From an uncultured Alistipes sp. (GTDB lineage: Bacteria; Bacteroidota; Bacteroidia; Bacteroidales; Rikenellaceae), in assembly GCF_963931675.1 (NCBI RefSeq), contig NZ_OZ007039.1, positions 3,013,806-3,077,805 on the forward strand: a stretch of 64,000 bases of DNA, given 5' to 3'. Shown here in pieces: positions 35,682 through 44,981 of this stretch (its first letter is position 1; each line of letters begins with the position of its first letter). Both the position numbers and the translations under genes were made by a program. The notes under the pieces are model-generated. The model was not told the DNA's origin, ran no database searches, and saw only the letters and a list, made by a program, of their open reading frames with translations.

Positions 35682-37748
35682 ATGGATTTCACCTACAACA
35701 ATCGCGAGCTGAGCTGGCTCTCGTTCAACGAGCGCGTCTTGCAGGAGGCACAAGACCATAGTGTTCCGCTGCTTGCGCGACTTCAGTTTCTCGGCATCTT
35801 TTCCAACAACCAGGATGAGTTCTTCAAAGTGCGCATTGCCAATCTGATGCGGCTCTGCCGCACCCGCAAGCAGCGGCAGCAGCGGCTCATCGGCGGTTAC
35901 ACCCCTTCGGAACTGCTCGTTGAGGTGAGTCGGCAAACCGAACGGGCCCAAGAGGCTTTCACACGGACTTATCACGAACTGCTTCACGAGATGGAGCAGC
36001 AGGGCATCTTCGTCGTCGGCGAGGGACAACTCACCGAACGCCAGAGAACTTTCTGCCGCGACTACTTCGTGTCAGTAGTGTCGCCATATCTTGTGCCGCT
36101 CATCCTTCGCAAGTCGATCAAGATTCCCTTCCTGCCCGATGGCAATGCCTACCTGGGTGTGAGAATGTCCTGCGGGAACGGCAAGAATACTCGTTACGCC
36201 GTCATCCGCATTCCGTCAAGCACCCATTGCCCGCGTTTTGTCGTGCTTCCCTCGGAGCCGGAACGCCACGACGTCATCTTTCTCGACGATATCATCCGCC
36301 TGATGATCGACGACGTCTTTTTCATGTTCAACTACGACCATATTACAGTCCACACCTTCAAGATCATGCGCGATGCTGTGCTGACCATCGATGACGATAT
36401 CTCGAAAAGCCTCTTCGAACGCATCGCCGAAGGGATCGAGAGCCGCCGGTACGGAGAACCTATCCGCCTGATATACGACCGTGAGATGCCTGAGGACTTG
36501 TTGGAGATGTTGGCCCGCAAGCTCAAACTCACGGTTCCGGGAATGCTTGCTCCGGGTGACCGCTACCATCTGATGAAGGATCTGATGCGCTTCCCGAAGG
36601 TGCGCCCCAACCTGTTGACGGTCAATCCCGCTCCGTTGCGCCATCATGACATTCTCCCTTTTCAGAGTATCCTCAAGGTGGTGCGTCGCAGTGACATCTT
36701 TCTGAATTACCCCTACCATTCCTTCCAGCACGTCATAGACTTCCTGCGCGAGGCGGCCATCGATCCCCGTGTCGAGCGCATCGCCATCACACTCTACCGC
36801 ACGGCTGAACACTCGAAGGTGATAAACGCTCTGATCAACGCTGCCAAGAATGGCAAACAGGTTTCGGTGCTCGTCGAGTTGAAGGCGCGTTTCGACGAGG
36901 AGCAGAACATCGAACACACCGATTTGCTCCAGCGCGAAGGCGTCAAGGTGATCTACGCCATTGAGGATCTGAAGGTCCACAGCAAGATTATCCTCGTCGA
37001 ACGGCGTGAGAGTTCCGGCATGCGCGGCTACGCCTATATCGGCACGGGCAACTTCAACGAAAATACGGCGACGATCTATGGCGATTTCGGGTTGTTGACC
37101 GCGCACAAGGGGATCGTTGAGGATGTGCGCAATGTCTTCCAATTCCTGATGAACAGCCACAAGCAGTTCAAATACAAATATCTGCTCGTGTCTCCCTACT
37201 TCATGCGTGATGCTTTCGATGAGCTTATCGACCGGGAAATCCGCAACGCCAAGCGAGGACGTCGGGCCTATATCCACGCCAAATGCAATTCGCTGACCGA
37301 CGAACGGATCATCGAACGCCTCTATCGTGCCGGAAAAGCCGGGGTGGAGATTCGGCTGATCGTGCGTGGCGCCTGCTGCCTGCAGCCCGCAGTGCAGGGT
37401 ATGAGCGACCGGATCCGGGCCATCAGCATTGTGGACAAGTACCTCGAACACGCCCGCCTCTTCATATTCTGCAACGACGGCGACGAACGCACCTACATTG
37501 GCTCGGCCGACTGGATGTCCCGCAACCTTGACCGACGTGTGGAGGTCTGCACGCCGATTCTTGACAAGCGGATTCAGAAACTCCTGCGCGAGGTCTTCGC
37601 CATCCAATGGGCAGACAACGTCAAGGCCCGCGACCTCGCGGATCAGATGCACAACCCCTATGTACAACACTCCTCCGATGAGCCTGCACACCGTAGTCAA
37701 ACGGAACTTTATGACTACTATGCCGCAATGCTTCTCAAGAACAGATGA
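35682..37748 (+). CDS. ppk1: Polyphosphate kinase 1
   Basis: A 688-aa enzyme making polyphosphate from ATP. The N-terminal domain starts YNNRELSWLSFNERVLQEAQ. The C-terminal phospholipase-D-like domains hold RTAEHSKVINALINAAKNGK, the phospho-accepting His in LKVHSKIILVE near residue 432, and YIGTGNFNENTATIYGDFGL. The second HxK region is YIHAKCNSLTDERI. Length is standard. It ends the three-gene unit; ppx lies about 6 kb away on the same strand. Confidence 0.95.
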   Translation: MDFTYNNRELSWLSFNERVLQEAQDHSVPLLARLQFLGIFSNNQDEFFKVRIANLMRLCRTRKQRQQRLIGGYTPSELLVEVSRQTERAQEAFTRTYHELLHEMEQQGIFVVGEGQLTERQRTFCRDYFVSVVSPYLVPLILRKSIKIPFLPDGNAYLGVRMSCGNGKNTRYAVIRIPSSTHCPRFVVLPSEPERHDVIFLDDIIRLMIDDVFFMFNYDHITVHTFKIMRDAVLTIDDDISKSLFERIAEGIESRRYGEPIRLIYDREMPEDLLEMLARKLKLTVPGMLAPGDRYHLMKDLMRFPKVRPNLLTVNPAPLRHHDILPFQSILKVVRRSDIFLNYPYHSFQHVIDFLREAAIDPRVERIAITLYRTAEHSKVINALINAAKNGKQVSVLVELKARFDEEQNIEHTDLLQREGVKVIYAIEDLKVHSKIILVERRESSGMRGYAYIGTGNFNENTATIYGDFGLLTAHKGIVEDVRNVFQFLMNSHKQFKYKYLLVSPYFMRDAFDELIDREIRNAKRGRRAYIHAKCNSLTDERIIERLYRAGKAGVEIRLIVRGACCLQPAVQGMSDRIRAISIVDKYLEHARLFIFCNDGDERTYIGSADWMSRNLDRRVEVCTPILDKRIQKLLREVFAIQWADNVKARDLADQMHNPYVQHSSDEPAHRSQTELYDYYAAMLLKNR

Positions 37749-37919
37749 TTCAACCCATTCAGATGATCAGAAACGACAGTTCTAATCCCAGCATTCTATA
37801 TTTTTTTTGCGAACGGAGCGAGGATTCAGTCTGCAAGGCTTATTTTTTTGACCTGGCTGATTCGCATTTGTCATCCGGGACGAAAATCTAATTCTCATTC
37901 CTGGGATTTAGAAATGTCT
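37749..37919. other. Short gap between ppk1 and the IS982 insertion
   Basis: It contains several T-runs but no clear hairpin terminator and no gene. Confidence 0.35.
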
Positions 37920-37926
37920 TTATAGA

Positions 37927-38948
37927 ACCCGTTGGCGGAATTAAGTCAGCGCATACTTGACTCTTCCAATGGGCTTGTTGTTTTTGTAGTTAATGTATTG
38001 TAGGATTGTAAGTGCGCTGATTTTCCCGATAATCCGGGCGAACAACCCATCCGTGTCTTTCGCATAATTGCGTATGAGCATAAACTGGTCACATAGCTGT
38101 GAGAACAAGGTTTCTATCCTTTTCCTGGCTTTGGCAAATGGATGGAAGACAGGTTTCCAGTCCCTTTGGTTTCTCCGGTAAGGCACTTCCAAACGAATAT
38201 GGGCCGTCTCAAAAAGGTCCAGTTGCACATCGGCACTGATATAGCCCCTGTCTCCAATCACAGTGCAGTTGGAATAATCGACCTTGACATCCTTCAGGTA
38301 ATTGATGTCATGCACGCCCGCCTTCGTCAGGTCGAAAGAGTGTATGACCCCGCTCAACCCGCAGACGGCGTGCAGCTTATACCCATAGTAATATGTACCT
38401 TGTGAGGCACAATATCCGTAGGACGGGGCTTTCCGGTAGTCATTCCCGCCCATCGTACAACGCTTGGCGCGTGCTATCCGACATACCTCTACCGGCTTGG
38501 AGTCAATGCAGAAATAATCTTCGCCGCCATCCATCTCATTGGCGATTCTCTCCCGGATGAGCCTGCAGAGCTGTGCCGTAAACTTGCGCCTGTCGTTGTA
38601 TTGCCTCCGGGATATAAGGTTCGGCATTTTGTCCCCGTATTCCTTCAATCTGGAAAACAACAGGGACTCGCTGTCTATTCCGACCGCTTCGGATGCCATG
38701 CTCAGAGCGACCACCTCAAGGTCGGAAAACTTGGGGACAACACCCGGACGGGGCACATTCCCTTGTTCATTGACTAAATTTCCTGCTTTTTGTTTGCAGA
38801 TGTCCAGAAATTTTGCGAATATTGCGTATAAGTTGTGCATACGGTGTATGTAAATCAGATGTTTAGACACCTCTAATTTACTAAACACCAATAATATGCG
38901 CAACTTTTTCTTCATAAAAGTTTTATGCCTTTAATTCCGCCAACGGGT
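37927..38948 (-). mobile_element. IS982-family insertion sequence, full copy
   Basis: Perfect 18-bp terminal inverted repeats (ACCCGTTGGCGGAATTAA at 37927-37944 and its complement at 38931-38948) enclose one transposase gene. The left side is flanked by TTATAGA; the matching TTATAGA lies not at 38949 but after the partial copy at 39141-39147. Confidence 0.9.
37941..38915 (-). CDS. IS982 family transposase
   Basis: A 324-aa DDE transposase. YFCIDSKPVEVCRIARAKR holds the first Asp, VIGDRGYISADVQLDLF the second, and FAKARKRIETLFSQLCDQF the final Glu. The stop codon lies within the left inverted repeat. MHNLYAIFAKFLDI at 38840 is the usual family start, so 25 residues at the listed N-terminus may not be translated. 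It appears intact and possibly active. Confidence 0.9.
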   Translation of the reverse strand: MKKKLRILLVFSKLEVSKHLIYIHRMHNLYAIFAKFLDICKQKAGNLVNEQGNVPRPGVVPKFSDLEVVALSMASEAVGIDSESLLFSRLKEYGDKMPNLISRRQYNDRRKFTAQLCRLIRERIANEMDGGEDYFCIDSKPVEVCRIARAKRCTMGGNDYRKAPSYGYCASQGTYYYGYKLHAVCGLSGVIHSFDLTKAGVHDINYLKDVKVDYSNCTVIGDRGYISADVQLDLFETAHIRLEVPYRRNQRDWKPVFHPFAKARKRIETLFSQLCDQFMLIRNYAKDTDGLFARIIGKISALTILQYINYKNNKPIGRVKYALT

Positions 38949-38984
38949 ATTACCTGATTCATTTACCAAATTACTTGACACTTG

Positions 38985-39140
38985 CTTGCATATGTTCAGA
39001 AATTTTGCGAATATTGCATATAGGTTGTGCATACGATATTTGTCTATTAAAAGTTTGGGCACCTTTAATTTACCAAATATCAACAACATGCACAACTTTT
39101 TATTCATAAATCTTTTATCAATTTAATTCCGCCAACGGGT
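38985..39140 (-). mobile_element. Truncated second IS982 copy (transposase 5' end and terminal repeat)
   Basis: The 156 bp align with 38805-38948, the 5' end of the neighbouring transposase and its terminal repeat, but with many substitutions and small indels, so this is an older, diverged copy. It ends with the same 18-bp terminal sequence at 39123-39140, followed by TTATAGA, the partner of the duplication at 37920-37926. Confidence 0.85.
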
Positions 39141-39147
39141 TTATAGA

Positions 39148-39980
39148 TATTTTTTGTGAGTAACTTCTATGAAACTGAAGTTCTCGGATTAGATGAAACC
39201 TGACTGCAAATAGCATATGCGGTGAGTCATCTCTGGATTTTCGCTCCGGTGCCGTATGATAGCGGATCGAGTGTTTGCTGATCCGCGAGATGTTGAATCG
39301 GTTTGCAAATGTGGAGAAGTTGTTTCCCTGAATAGTCCGAAAATGATCTGTGCTCGGAATTAGTCGAGTATTCCGTTGATCTTCAACGATAAGTGATTGG
39401 CCCTTATCTTCCGTTCTTTCTATTGGTTTCACAACTTGATTCGTCCATCGGGATCGATAACATCGTGGTCTATCCGGGCGATATGCCGATCATAAGAAGC
39501 GGAATGCTGCGTAAGAGTCACGCCGTGGACAGCAGCATGCCGGCGCAGAGTTTACGGACCAACGAGCTGAAAGGCATTTACACACCGGACTGCCGTGGAA
39601 TGTCTGTTTACCAAAGATTTTTATGGTTCCTGAAATCTCGGCTTTCTCGAAAGCCAAAGGTGTTAAGCACGAAGTGTCTCCGCACCAGCTCGATCAAAGG
39701 CCGGCGGAGTTTCTCGTGTCATGACCTTTGGCCGGGAAGCTCTTCAAAAAACGCAATATGTTGTTAATAAAATAAAAAACATAACCAAAAACTTTAATTG
39801 GATTGTAACTGGAATTTCTGTTATGACAGCCCGATTTTCCGCTATCCCGTTCCCGTGGGGCAAGCCTTTCTTTTGAGGTTACATCATTCGTCTTGAGAAC
39901 GAATCTGCGAAGACCGGCTTATACAGGTTTGCCAATCTGTAAGAGTAATGAAGGCCTATATAAATTTCATCTGTTTCCTG
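39148..39980. pseudogene. Decayed sequence between the IS elements and tRNA-Leu
   Basis: No intact gene. From 39393 to about 39620 a plus-strand frame has coding character (IGIDNIVVYPGDMPIIRSG and AVDSSMPAQSLRTNELKGIY); from 39628 to 39722 a different frame does (EISAFSKAKGVKHEVSPHQL, ending at TGA). This looks like one frameshifted 3' gene remnant of a family I cannot name. A minus-strand frame at 39118-39432 has weaker coding character and runs into the IS end. The last 150 bp before the repeat are non-coding. Confidence 0.4.
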
Positions 39981-40084
39981 ACTTCGGTAAAAATGCGGAC
40001 AAAATGCGGACACGGAGGGCAAAACAAAAATCCCAAACAACTATAAAACAGATGTTTGAGATTTTTTACTAGTACCCGGAGCCG
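39981..40084 (+). repeat. Right copy of the tRNA-Leu-associated direct repeat
   Basis: It matches 21981-22084. Its last 12 bp are the 3' end of the complete tRNA-Leu gene, and the hairpin at 40029-40067 (AAATCCCAAACA against TGTTTGAGATTT, one mismatch, then T-run on the minus strand side) is the tRNA terminator. Confidence 0.75.
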
Positions 40085-40158
40085 GGGTCGAACCGGCACG
40101 GCCATTACTGGCCACAGGATTTTAAGTCCGGCGTGTCTACCGATTCCACCATCCGGGC
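40073..40158 (-). tRNA. tRNA-Leu (anticodon UAA)
   Basis: Read on the minus strand the 86-nt sequence folds as a class II tRNA: acceptor GCCCGGA / TCCGGGT with a G-U first pair, D-loop GTGGAATCGGTAGAC, anticodon stem-loop CCGGACTTAAAATCCTG with anticodon TAA, long variable arm GGCCAGTAATGGCC, T-arm GCCGGTTCGACCCCGGC, discriminator A. CCA is not encoded. Confidence 0.95.
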
Positions 40159-40304
40159 GCAGCCCTTTTCGCAAAAGACATCCGCAAATTTAGAAAATTA
40201 TTCCGGATTTGCCAAAATCCAGTCCCTTTTCATCGAAGAGCAGTCCAAAACATCCGCCCCCCCGAGACCACCGAGCCATCCAGCTCCCGCCGAGTGCCCA
40301 GCAC

Positions 40305-41210
40305 TCAAACAAACGCCGAATCCACACAGGCAATGATCGCCGCATCGTCCCACGGCGAAAACCACCGGATCTCACCATCCCGCCGGAACCACGTGAGCTG
40401 CCGTTTGGCATAACGCCGCGAATTCCGCTTGATCAACGCTACCGCCTCCTCGTAACTCGTCCGACCCTCGAAATAGTCGAAAAACTCCCGGTAACCCACC
40501 GTCTGCAGGGCATTCAGGGACCGGTAGGGGTAGAGCGCACGCGCCTCAGCCTCCAGTCCGTCGGCCAACATGCGGTCCACCCGGCGGTCAATCCGCTCGT
40601 AAAGCTCCTCGCGCGGAAGGTCGATCCCGATCTTCACGATCCCGAACGGGCGGGGAGTGCGCTTCCCGGAGCGTTGTTCGGAGTAGGGGCGTCCGGTCTG
40701 CAGGCACACCTCCAGTGCCCGCATGACTCGGGCCGGATTCCTGCGGTCAACCGCCTCGTAATAGACCGAATCGAGCCTCCGAAGCTCTGCGGCCAAAGCA
40801 TCGACCCCTTCGGTTTCGAGACGTCGGCCCAGTTCGGCACGCAATACCGGATCCGCCTGCGGAAGATCATCCATCCCCTCGCACAGGGCCTTCACGTAGA
40901 GTCCCGAACCTCCGACGGCCACAACCCAGTCGTGTGTGGCAAACAGTCGTTCGAGGCACGACAACGCCTGGACGGCATACGCCCCGCAGCTCAAGCTATC
41001 CTTGATGTCATGCGAAGCAATGAAATGATGCTCAGCGGCTTGCAACTGTTCCGCATCAGGCTGGGCCGTGCCGATCGGCATCCCCCGGTAGAACTGACGC
41101 GAATCGGTCGAAAGAATCGGAGCCCCGTAATGCTGTGCCAGACGGATGCTCAGATCCGTCTTGCCCGAACCCGTCGGCCCGACAATCACCAACAGCCGCT
41201 TAGTATTCAT
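40305..41210 (-). CDS. miaA: tRNA dimethylallyltransferase MiaA
   Basis: A 301-aa enzyme that adds dimethylallyl to A37 of tRNAs reading UNN codons. The P-loop GPTGSGKTDLSIRLA, the substrate motif STDSRQFYRGMPIGTAQP, and VGGSGLYVKALCEG are all present; YAKRQLTWFRRDG lies near the C-terminus. Length is normal. It overlaps the upstream pRiA4b-like gene by 11 bp. Confidence 0.96.
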   Translation of the reverse strand: MNTKRLLVIVGPTGSGKTDLSIRLAQHYGAPILSTDSRQFYRGMPIGTAQPDAEQLQAAEHHFIASHDIKDSLSCGAYAVQALSCLERLFATHDWVVAVGGSGLYVKALCEGMDDLPQADPVLRAELGRRLETEGVDALAAELRRLDSVYYEAVDRRNPARVMRALEVCLQTGRPYSEQRSGKRTPRPFGIVKIGIDLPREELYERIDRRVDRMLADGLEAEARALYPYRSLNALQTVGYREFFDYFEGRTSYEEAVALIKRNSRRYAKRQLTWFRRDGEIRWFSPWDDAAIIACVDSAFV

Positions 41211-41715
41211 CGTCGTAGCTGTCGTCCCCCTCGAAATCCTTGAATTCGCCCATCACCTCGTCGAAGGCCGAGCCCTCCTCCTCGTCGTAGCGGTTCTTCC
41301 GGGGGTCGTACTGGTCGGGGGCCTCGGCCCGCGCGAAGATCTCACGCGGATACGCAGCCCCGGGGTCCGCCTCGTAGACGCCCGTCAGCTCCAGGTAATA
41401 GGCCCGGTCACCGAAGAGGTCGAACAGGTAGATCAACCGGTCGCGGTGGCGATGGATCAACTGTCCGAGCGTCACCCGATCCATCGTTTCGGGAGCATCC
41501 TCCGAACCGTCACCCATATCCATCAACGTAAATTCACGCAGTTTCTCCCAGCGCTCGTCTGCCGTGAAAAACGAAGCCATGCAATCCTCGTATTCGAGCG
41601 ACTGCAGGATAAAACGGTGAAAATCAAGCAAGGTGCTGTCGTACATCACCTCGTAATCGCGCAAGAAACTGTCGTTCTCGTCGCTCAACATCCGGAAACG
41701 GAAAACCATCGACAT
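41200..41715 (-). CDS. Plasmid pRiA4b ORF-3-like family protein
   Basis: A 171-aa acidic protein starting MSMVFRFRMLSDENDSFLRD. The segment STLLDFHRFILQSLEYE and the Asp/Glu-rich tail are typical of this family, which is named for an ORF on an Agrobacterium plasmid and has no proven biochemical role. Co-transcription with miaA is indicated by the 11-bp overlap. A start at 41784 would add 23 residues with no support. Confidence 0.8.
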   Translation of the reverse strand: MSMVFRFRMLSDENDSFLRDYEVMYDSTLLDFHRFILQSLEYEDCMASFFTADERWEKLREFTLMDMGDGSEDAPETMDRVTLGQLIHRHRDRLIYLFDLFGDRAYYLELTGVYEADPGAAYPREIFARAEAPDQYDPRKNRYDEEEGSAFDEVMGEFKDFEGDDSYDDEY

Positions 41716-41755
41716 CGCAGTAATTTTCTCAATCCTTTTACAAAGATAACATTTT

Positions 41756-42748
41756 TCAGCCAGACAGGGCCGCCAGCCAGGCAATCACGTCGCGGTCGTC
41801 GGGATAGTCGGTCAGCGACGGGGACTGAGCCTGTCCGAAGGCGGCCCGACGGCTGTGGGGCAGGCACTCCGTGACGACGCACTGCAGTTCGTCGTCGTGC
41901 TCCGCTAACCACTCGGCAACCTCCTCCAACGAGTCGTAATGCGTGCAGGCGATCCGGCTCAGGGCATTCGGGAAGGCGAGCTGCTCGACCAGCACCGCCG
42001 ACCCCAGGTCGACAAAGGGCGTGCCCTGCATCTCCAGCAGCGCCTTTTGCTGGAGGTAATTATTCCGATATTTGGCGTTTACTTGCGGCATCTCAAGCCG
42101 AGGTTCAAGACCCTGCGGCAGGAACAGCAGCGACACGTTGCGGCATCCCAGTCCGGAATAGGCCCAGATGTCGTCCGACAGCCCGGCCCATTGCTCCGGC
42201 GTCTCGGAACCCGAAAGCACCGCAACCGACTGGCGGCTGCCCCGCAACAGCGAGGGAATCCCGGCATAGTGCGACCGGAAGTAACGGTTGGCATTGTCGC
42301 TGCCCGTGGCAATCACGGCATCGACCGCCATGCCCTCCTCGTAGAGGGCGACCGCTACGGAAGGATCAATTGCCCGGAGCTGCGCCACCACATACTCCAT
42401 CAGCACGCGGTCCTTGGCCGAGGGCTTGACCAGGCAGCGGTGGCCGCCGACCAACACGCACAGCAGATCGAAAAAACCCACCAACGGGATATTCCCCGCC
42501 ATGACGACCAGCACGTTGCGCGCCGTATGGGGCTGTTGCAGCCACGGATAGGCCGCCACCCACGCGGCAAGCCGCTCGCGGCGCAGCATCCCGTCGGCCA
42601 GCGTCCGCACCGCACGCACGATCTCCTCCGGCTGGAACCAGCCGTTCGCGGCGTGGGCCGCCCCGACAACCGCCTGCGAGGCGGCGTCTTCACCGAACGA
42701 GCCGAGGCGCTCGCCCAATTCGGAAAAGAGGGTAACTGCATCTTTCAT
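41756..42748 (-). CDS. Acyl-CoA reductase (LuxC)-like protein
   Basis: A 330-aa member of the LuxC/aldehyde-dehydrogenase superfamily. NVLVVMAGNIPLVGFFDLLC is the nucleotide-binding signature, and AYSGLGCRNVSLLFLP contains the Cys expected as catalytic nucleophile. It would reduce an acyl-CoA or related thioester to the aldehyde. Bacteroidetes carry this gene singly; its substrate is unknown. The frame is open to 43162, but MKDAVTLFSELGERLG at 42748 has a promoter box directly before it. Confidence 0.82.
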   Translation of the reverse strand: MKDAVTLFSELGERLGSFGEDAASQAVVGAAHAANGWFQPEEIVRAVRTLADGMLRRERLAAWVAAYPWLQQPHTARNVLVVMAGNIPLVGFFDLLCVLVGGHRCLVKPSAKDRVLMEYVVAQLRAIDPSVAVALYEEGMAVDAVIATGSDNANRYFRSHYAGIPSLLRGSRQSVAVLSGSETPEQWAGLSDDIWAYSGLGCRNVSLLFLPQGLEPRLEMPQVNAKYRNNYLQQKALLEMQGTPFVDLGSAVLVEQLAFPNALSRIACTHYDSLEEVAEWLAEHDDELQCVVTECLPHSRRAAFGQAQSPSLTDYPDDRDVIAWLAALSG

Positions 42749-42753
42749 CGTCG

Positions 42754-42761
42754 CAAAGATA
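42754..42761 (-). promoter_or_regulatory. -7 promoter box (TATCTTTG) of the LuxC-like gene
   Basis: On the minus strand TATCTTTG ends only 5 bp before the ATG, so the transcript would begin at or next to the start codon (leaderless). Confidence 0.5.
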
Positions 42762-43010
42762 CGATTTCGTGCGGAATATTTCGGAGAATCCGCCGGGATT
42801 TTTCCGGAGAGGAGAGCACGGAAAGGGCCGAGTTTGCGAAGCTCTTTTCGAGAGCAGGCAGGAGAAGGGCCAAGCGGCACAGGCTCGGGGTCGCACGGGG
42901 CCGCAAACAGCGCCGTTTTCCCGAACGCTTCGCAGAAGCGTCCCTGCCCACGAAGGCTGTCGGCCGACTGAACGGCGGCCGACGGTTCGATGCAGCAGAT
43001 ATGCAGACAT
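42762..43010. other. Non-coding segment left of the cas9 deletion edge
   Basis: About 250 GC-rich bases. Its plus-strand frame is part of a long open frame but has no Cas9 homology; I see no RuvC-I or bridge-helix motif in any frame. It is probably host intergenic sequence. Confidence 0.45.
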
Positions 43011-44981
43011 AAAAAAAGTCTCCACGGAGTACGCGGAGACGAGTTCCGGATGCTGTCGTTCGTCAACAACATCCGGATTACGGGACCGGGCGACAACGCC
43101 CCACGCCCGCTGACACGGGAGGAGTTCGAAACCCTCCGACCGCTCTTCTTCCGGAAGAGCAAACCCTACTTCGATTTCGAGGAGATCGCCCGCAAGATCG
43201 CCGGAAAGGGGAAATACGCCTGCAAGGAGGATCGCAACGAAGCCCCATACCGTTTCAATTTCGCCCGCACGGCCACCGTATCGGGCTGCCCCGTCACGGC
43301 ATCGCTCATGGCCCTCTTCGGCGACGACTGGCTCCGGGAGATCCGCTCGCTTTACCTGCTCGGCGAAGGGAAAACCGACGAACAGGTGCTGAACGACATC
43401 TGGCACGCGCTTTTCTCGTTCTCGGACGAGGAGCGGCTCCGGGACTGGGCCCGCGAGAAACTGCAGCTCACCGAGGAACAGGCCAAAACTTTCGCGGACA
43501 TCCGGCTTCCGCAGGATTATGCGGCCCTGAGCCTGAATGCCATCCGCAAGGTGCTGGTCTATCTGCGCTGCGGCTATCGGTATGACGAGGCGGTCTTCCT
43601 GGCCAATCTGCGGGCGGCTGTTCCGAAGGAGGTTTATGCAGACGAGGAACGCCGACATGCCATAGAGCAGGAGATCGCCACGCTGCTGCTTGACTACAAG
43701 CGGAATCCCTATGACAAATTCGACTCGAAGGAGCGCCGCATCGCCGACTACTTCAGCGACCACGGGCTCGACACCTCCCGCCTGGAGCGGCTTTACCACC
43801 CCTCGAAGGTCGAAACCTACCCGGATGCGGTGCCCGATGCGGAAGGCATTCCGCAACTCGGATCGCCACGCACCCCGGCCATCCGCAACCCGATGGCCAT
43901 GCGGGCGCTGTTCCGGCTGCGCAGTCTGATCAACACGCTGCTGCGCGAAGGCAGGATCGACCGCGACACGAAGATCCGCATCGAATTCGCCCGCGGACTC
44001 AATGATGCGAACCGCCGGAAAGCCATCGAGCAATACCAGCGCGAACGGGAGGCCGAAAACCGGAAATATGCCGAAGAGATCAGCCGCCAGTATGCCGCCC
44101 AGACCGGCCGCGAGATAAAGCCCTCGGACGACGAGGTGCTGAAATACCGGCTGTGGGAGGAGCAGCAGCACGTCTGTCCCTACACCGGGCGGCAGATCCG
44201 CATTTCGGACTTCGTCGGCTCGGCCCCGGATTTCGACATCGAGCACACGCTGCCGCGGGCCCGCGGAGGCGACGATTCGCAGATGAACAAGACACTCTGC
44301 GAAAACCGTTTCAACCGGGAGACAAAACGGGCGAAACTGTCGGCCGAATTGTCCAATCATGCCGAGATCATGGAGCGGATCGAATCGTTCGGCTGGCGGG
44401 AAAAGATCGAGACCCTGCAGAAACAGATCGAAGCCCAAATCCGCAGGAGCAAAGGTGCAACCTCCAAGGGCGAAAAGGACAGCGCCATCCAACGCCGTCA
44501 CTATCTGAAGCAGCAGCTCGACTACTGGCGCGGGAAGTACGAACGCTTCACCATGACCGAGGTCCCCGAAGGTTTCAGCAACCGGCAGGGTGTCGACATC
44601 GGCATTATCGGGAAATATGCACGGCATTATCTGAAAACCGTCTTTGACCGGATCTATACGGTCAAGGGCTCCACGACCGCAGCCTTCCGCAAGATGTGGG
44701 GGCTGCAGGAGGAGTACACCCGGAAGGAGCGCGTGAACCATGTGCACCATTGCATCGATGCCATCACGATCGCCTGCATCGGCCGCAAGGAGTATGACCG
44801 CTGGGCGCAGTATGCCGCCGAAGAGGAGCAGTACGACTACGGAGAGAGCGCCAAACCCCGCTTCGAGAAGCCCTGGCCGACCTTTACCGAGCCGTGGCCG
44901 ACGAACTGCTTGTGGCTCACCATACGCCCGACAACATGGCCAAGCAAACCCGGAAACGGTTGCGGGTGCGCGGCCGGGTGA
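42990..44981 (+). pseudogene. cas9: Type II-C Cas9, N-terminally deleted, first frame
   Basis: Homology to Cas9 begins at 43041 with EFRMLSFVNNIRIT, a segment found several hundred residues into intact II-C Cas9 proteins. The RuvC-I Asp motif, bridge helix and first part of the recognition lobe are absent. Remaining in order: recognition lobe, RuvC-II (TKIRIEFARGLND), HNH (CPYTGRQIRISDF, FDIEHTLPRARGGDDSQMN, CENRFNRETKR) and RuvC-III (VHHCIDAITIACIG). The frame is lost after PWPTFTE near 44890 and runs on to a false stop at 44981. Without the RuvC-I Asp it cannot cut the non-target strand, and without the bridge helix guide loading is unlikely. Confidence 0.92.
43011..43040 (-). terminator. 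Minus-strand terminator at the cas9 deletion edge
   Basis: Read on the minus strand: a stem GTCTCCGCG / CGTGGAGAC (one mismatch), loop TACTC, then seven T. It would terminate a minus-strand gene lying to its right, but no such gene exists there now; the next base begins Cas9 homology (EFRML). Confidence 0.7.

Noticed and set aside
42762..43010. N-terminal part of Cas9 in another frame
   Set aside because: No RuvC-I motif, Arg-rich bridge helix or other Cas9 feature is found in any frame; the segment is also far too short.
42690..44750. 686-codon minus-strand frame opposite cas9
   Set aside because: Antisense of Cas9 coding sequence and of the LuxC-like 5' region; no homology of its own. It is not the gene for which the terminator at 43011-43040 was made.
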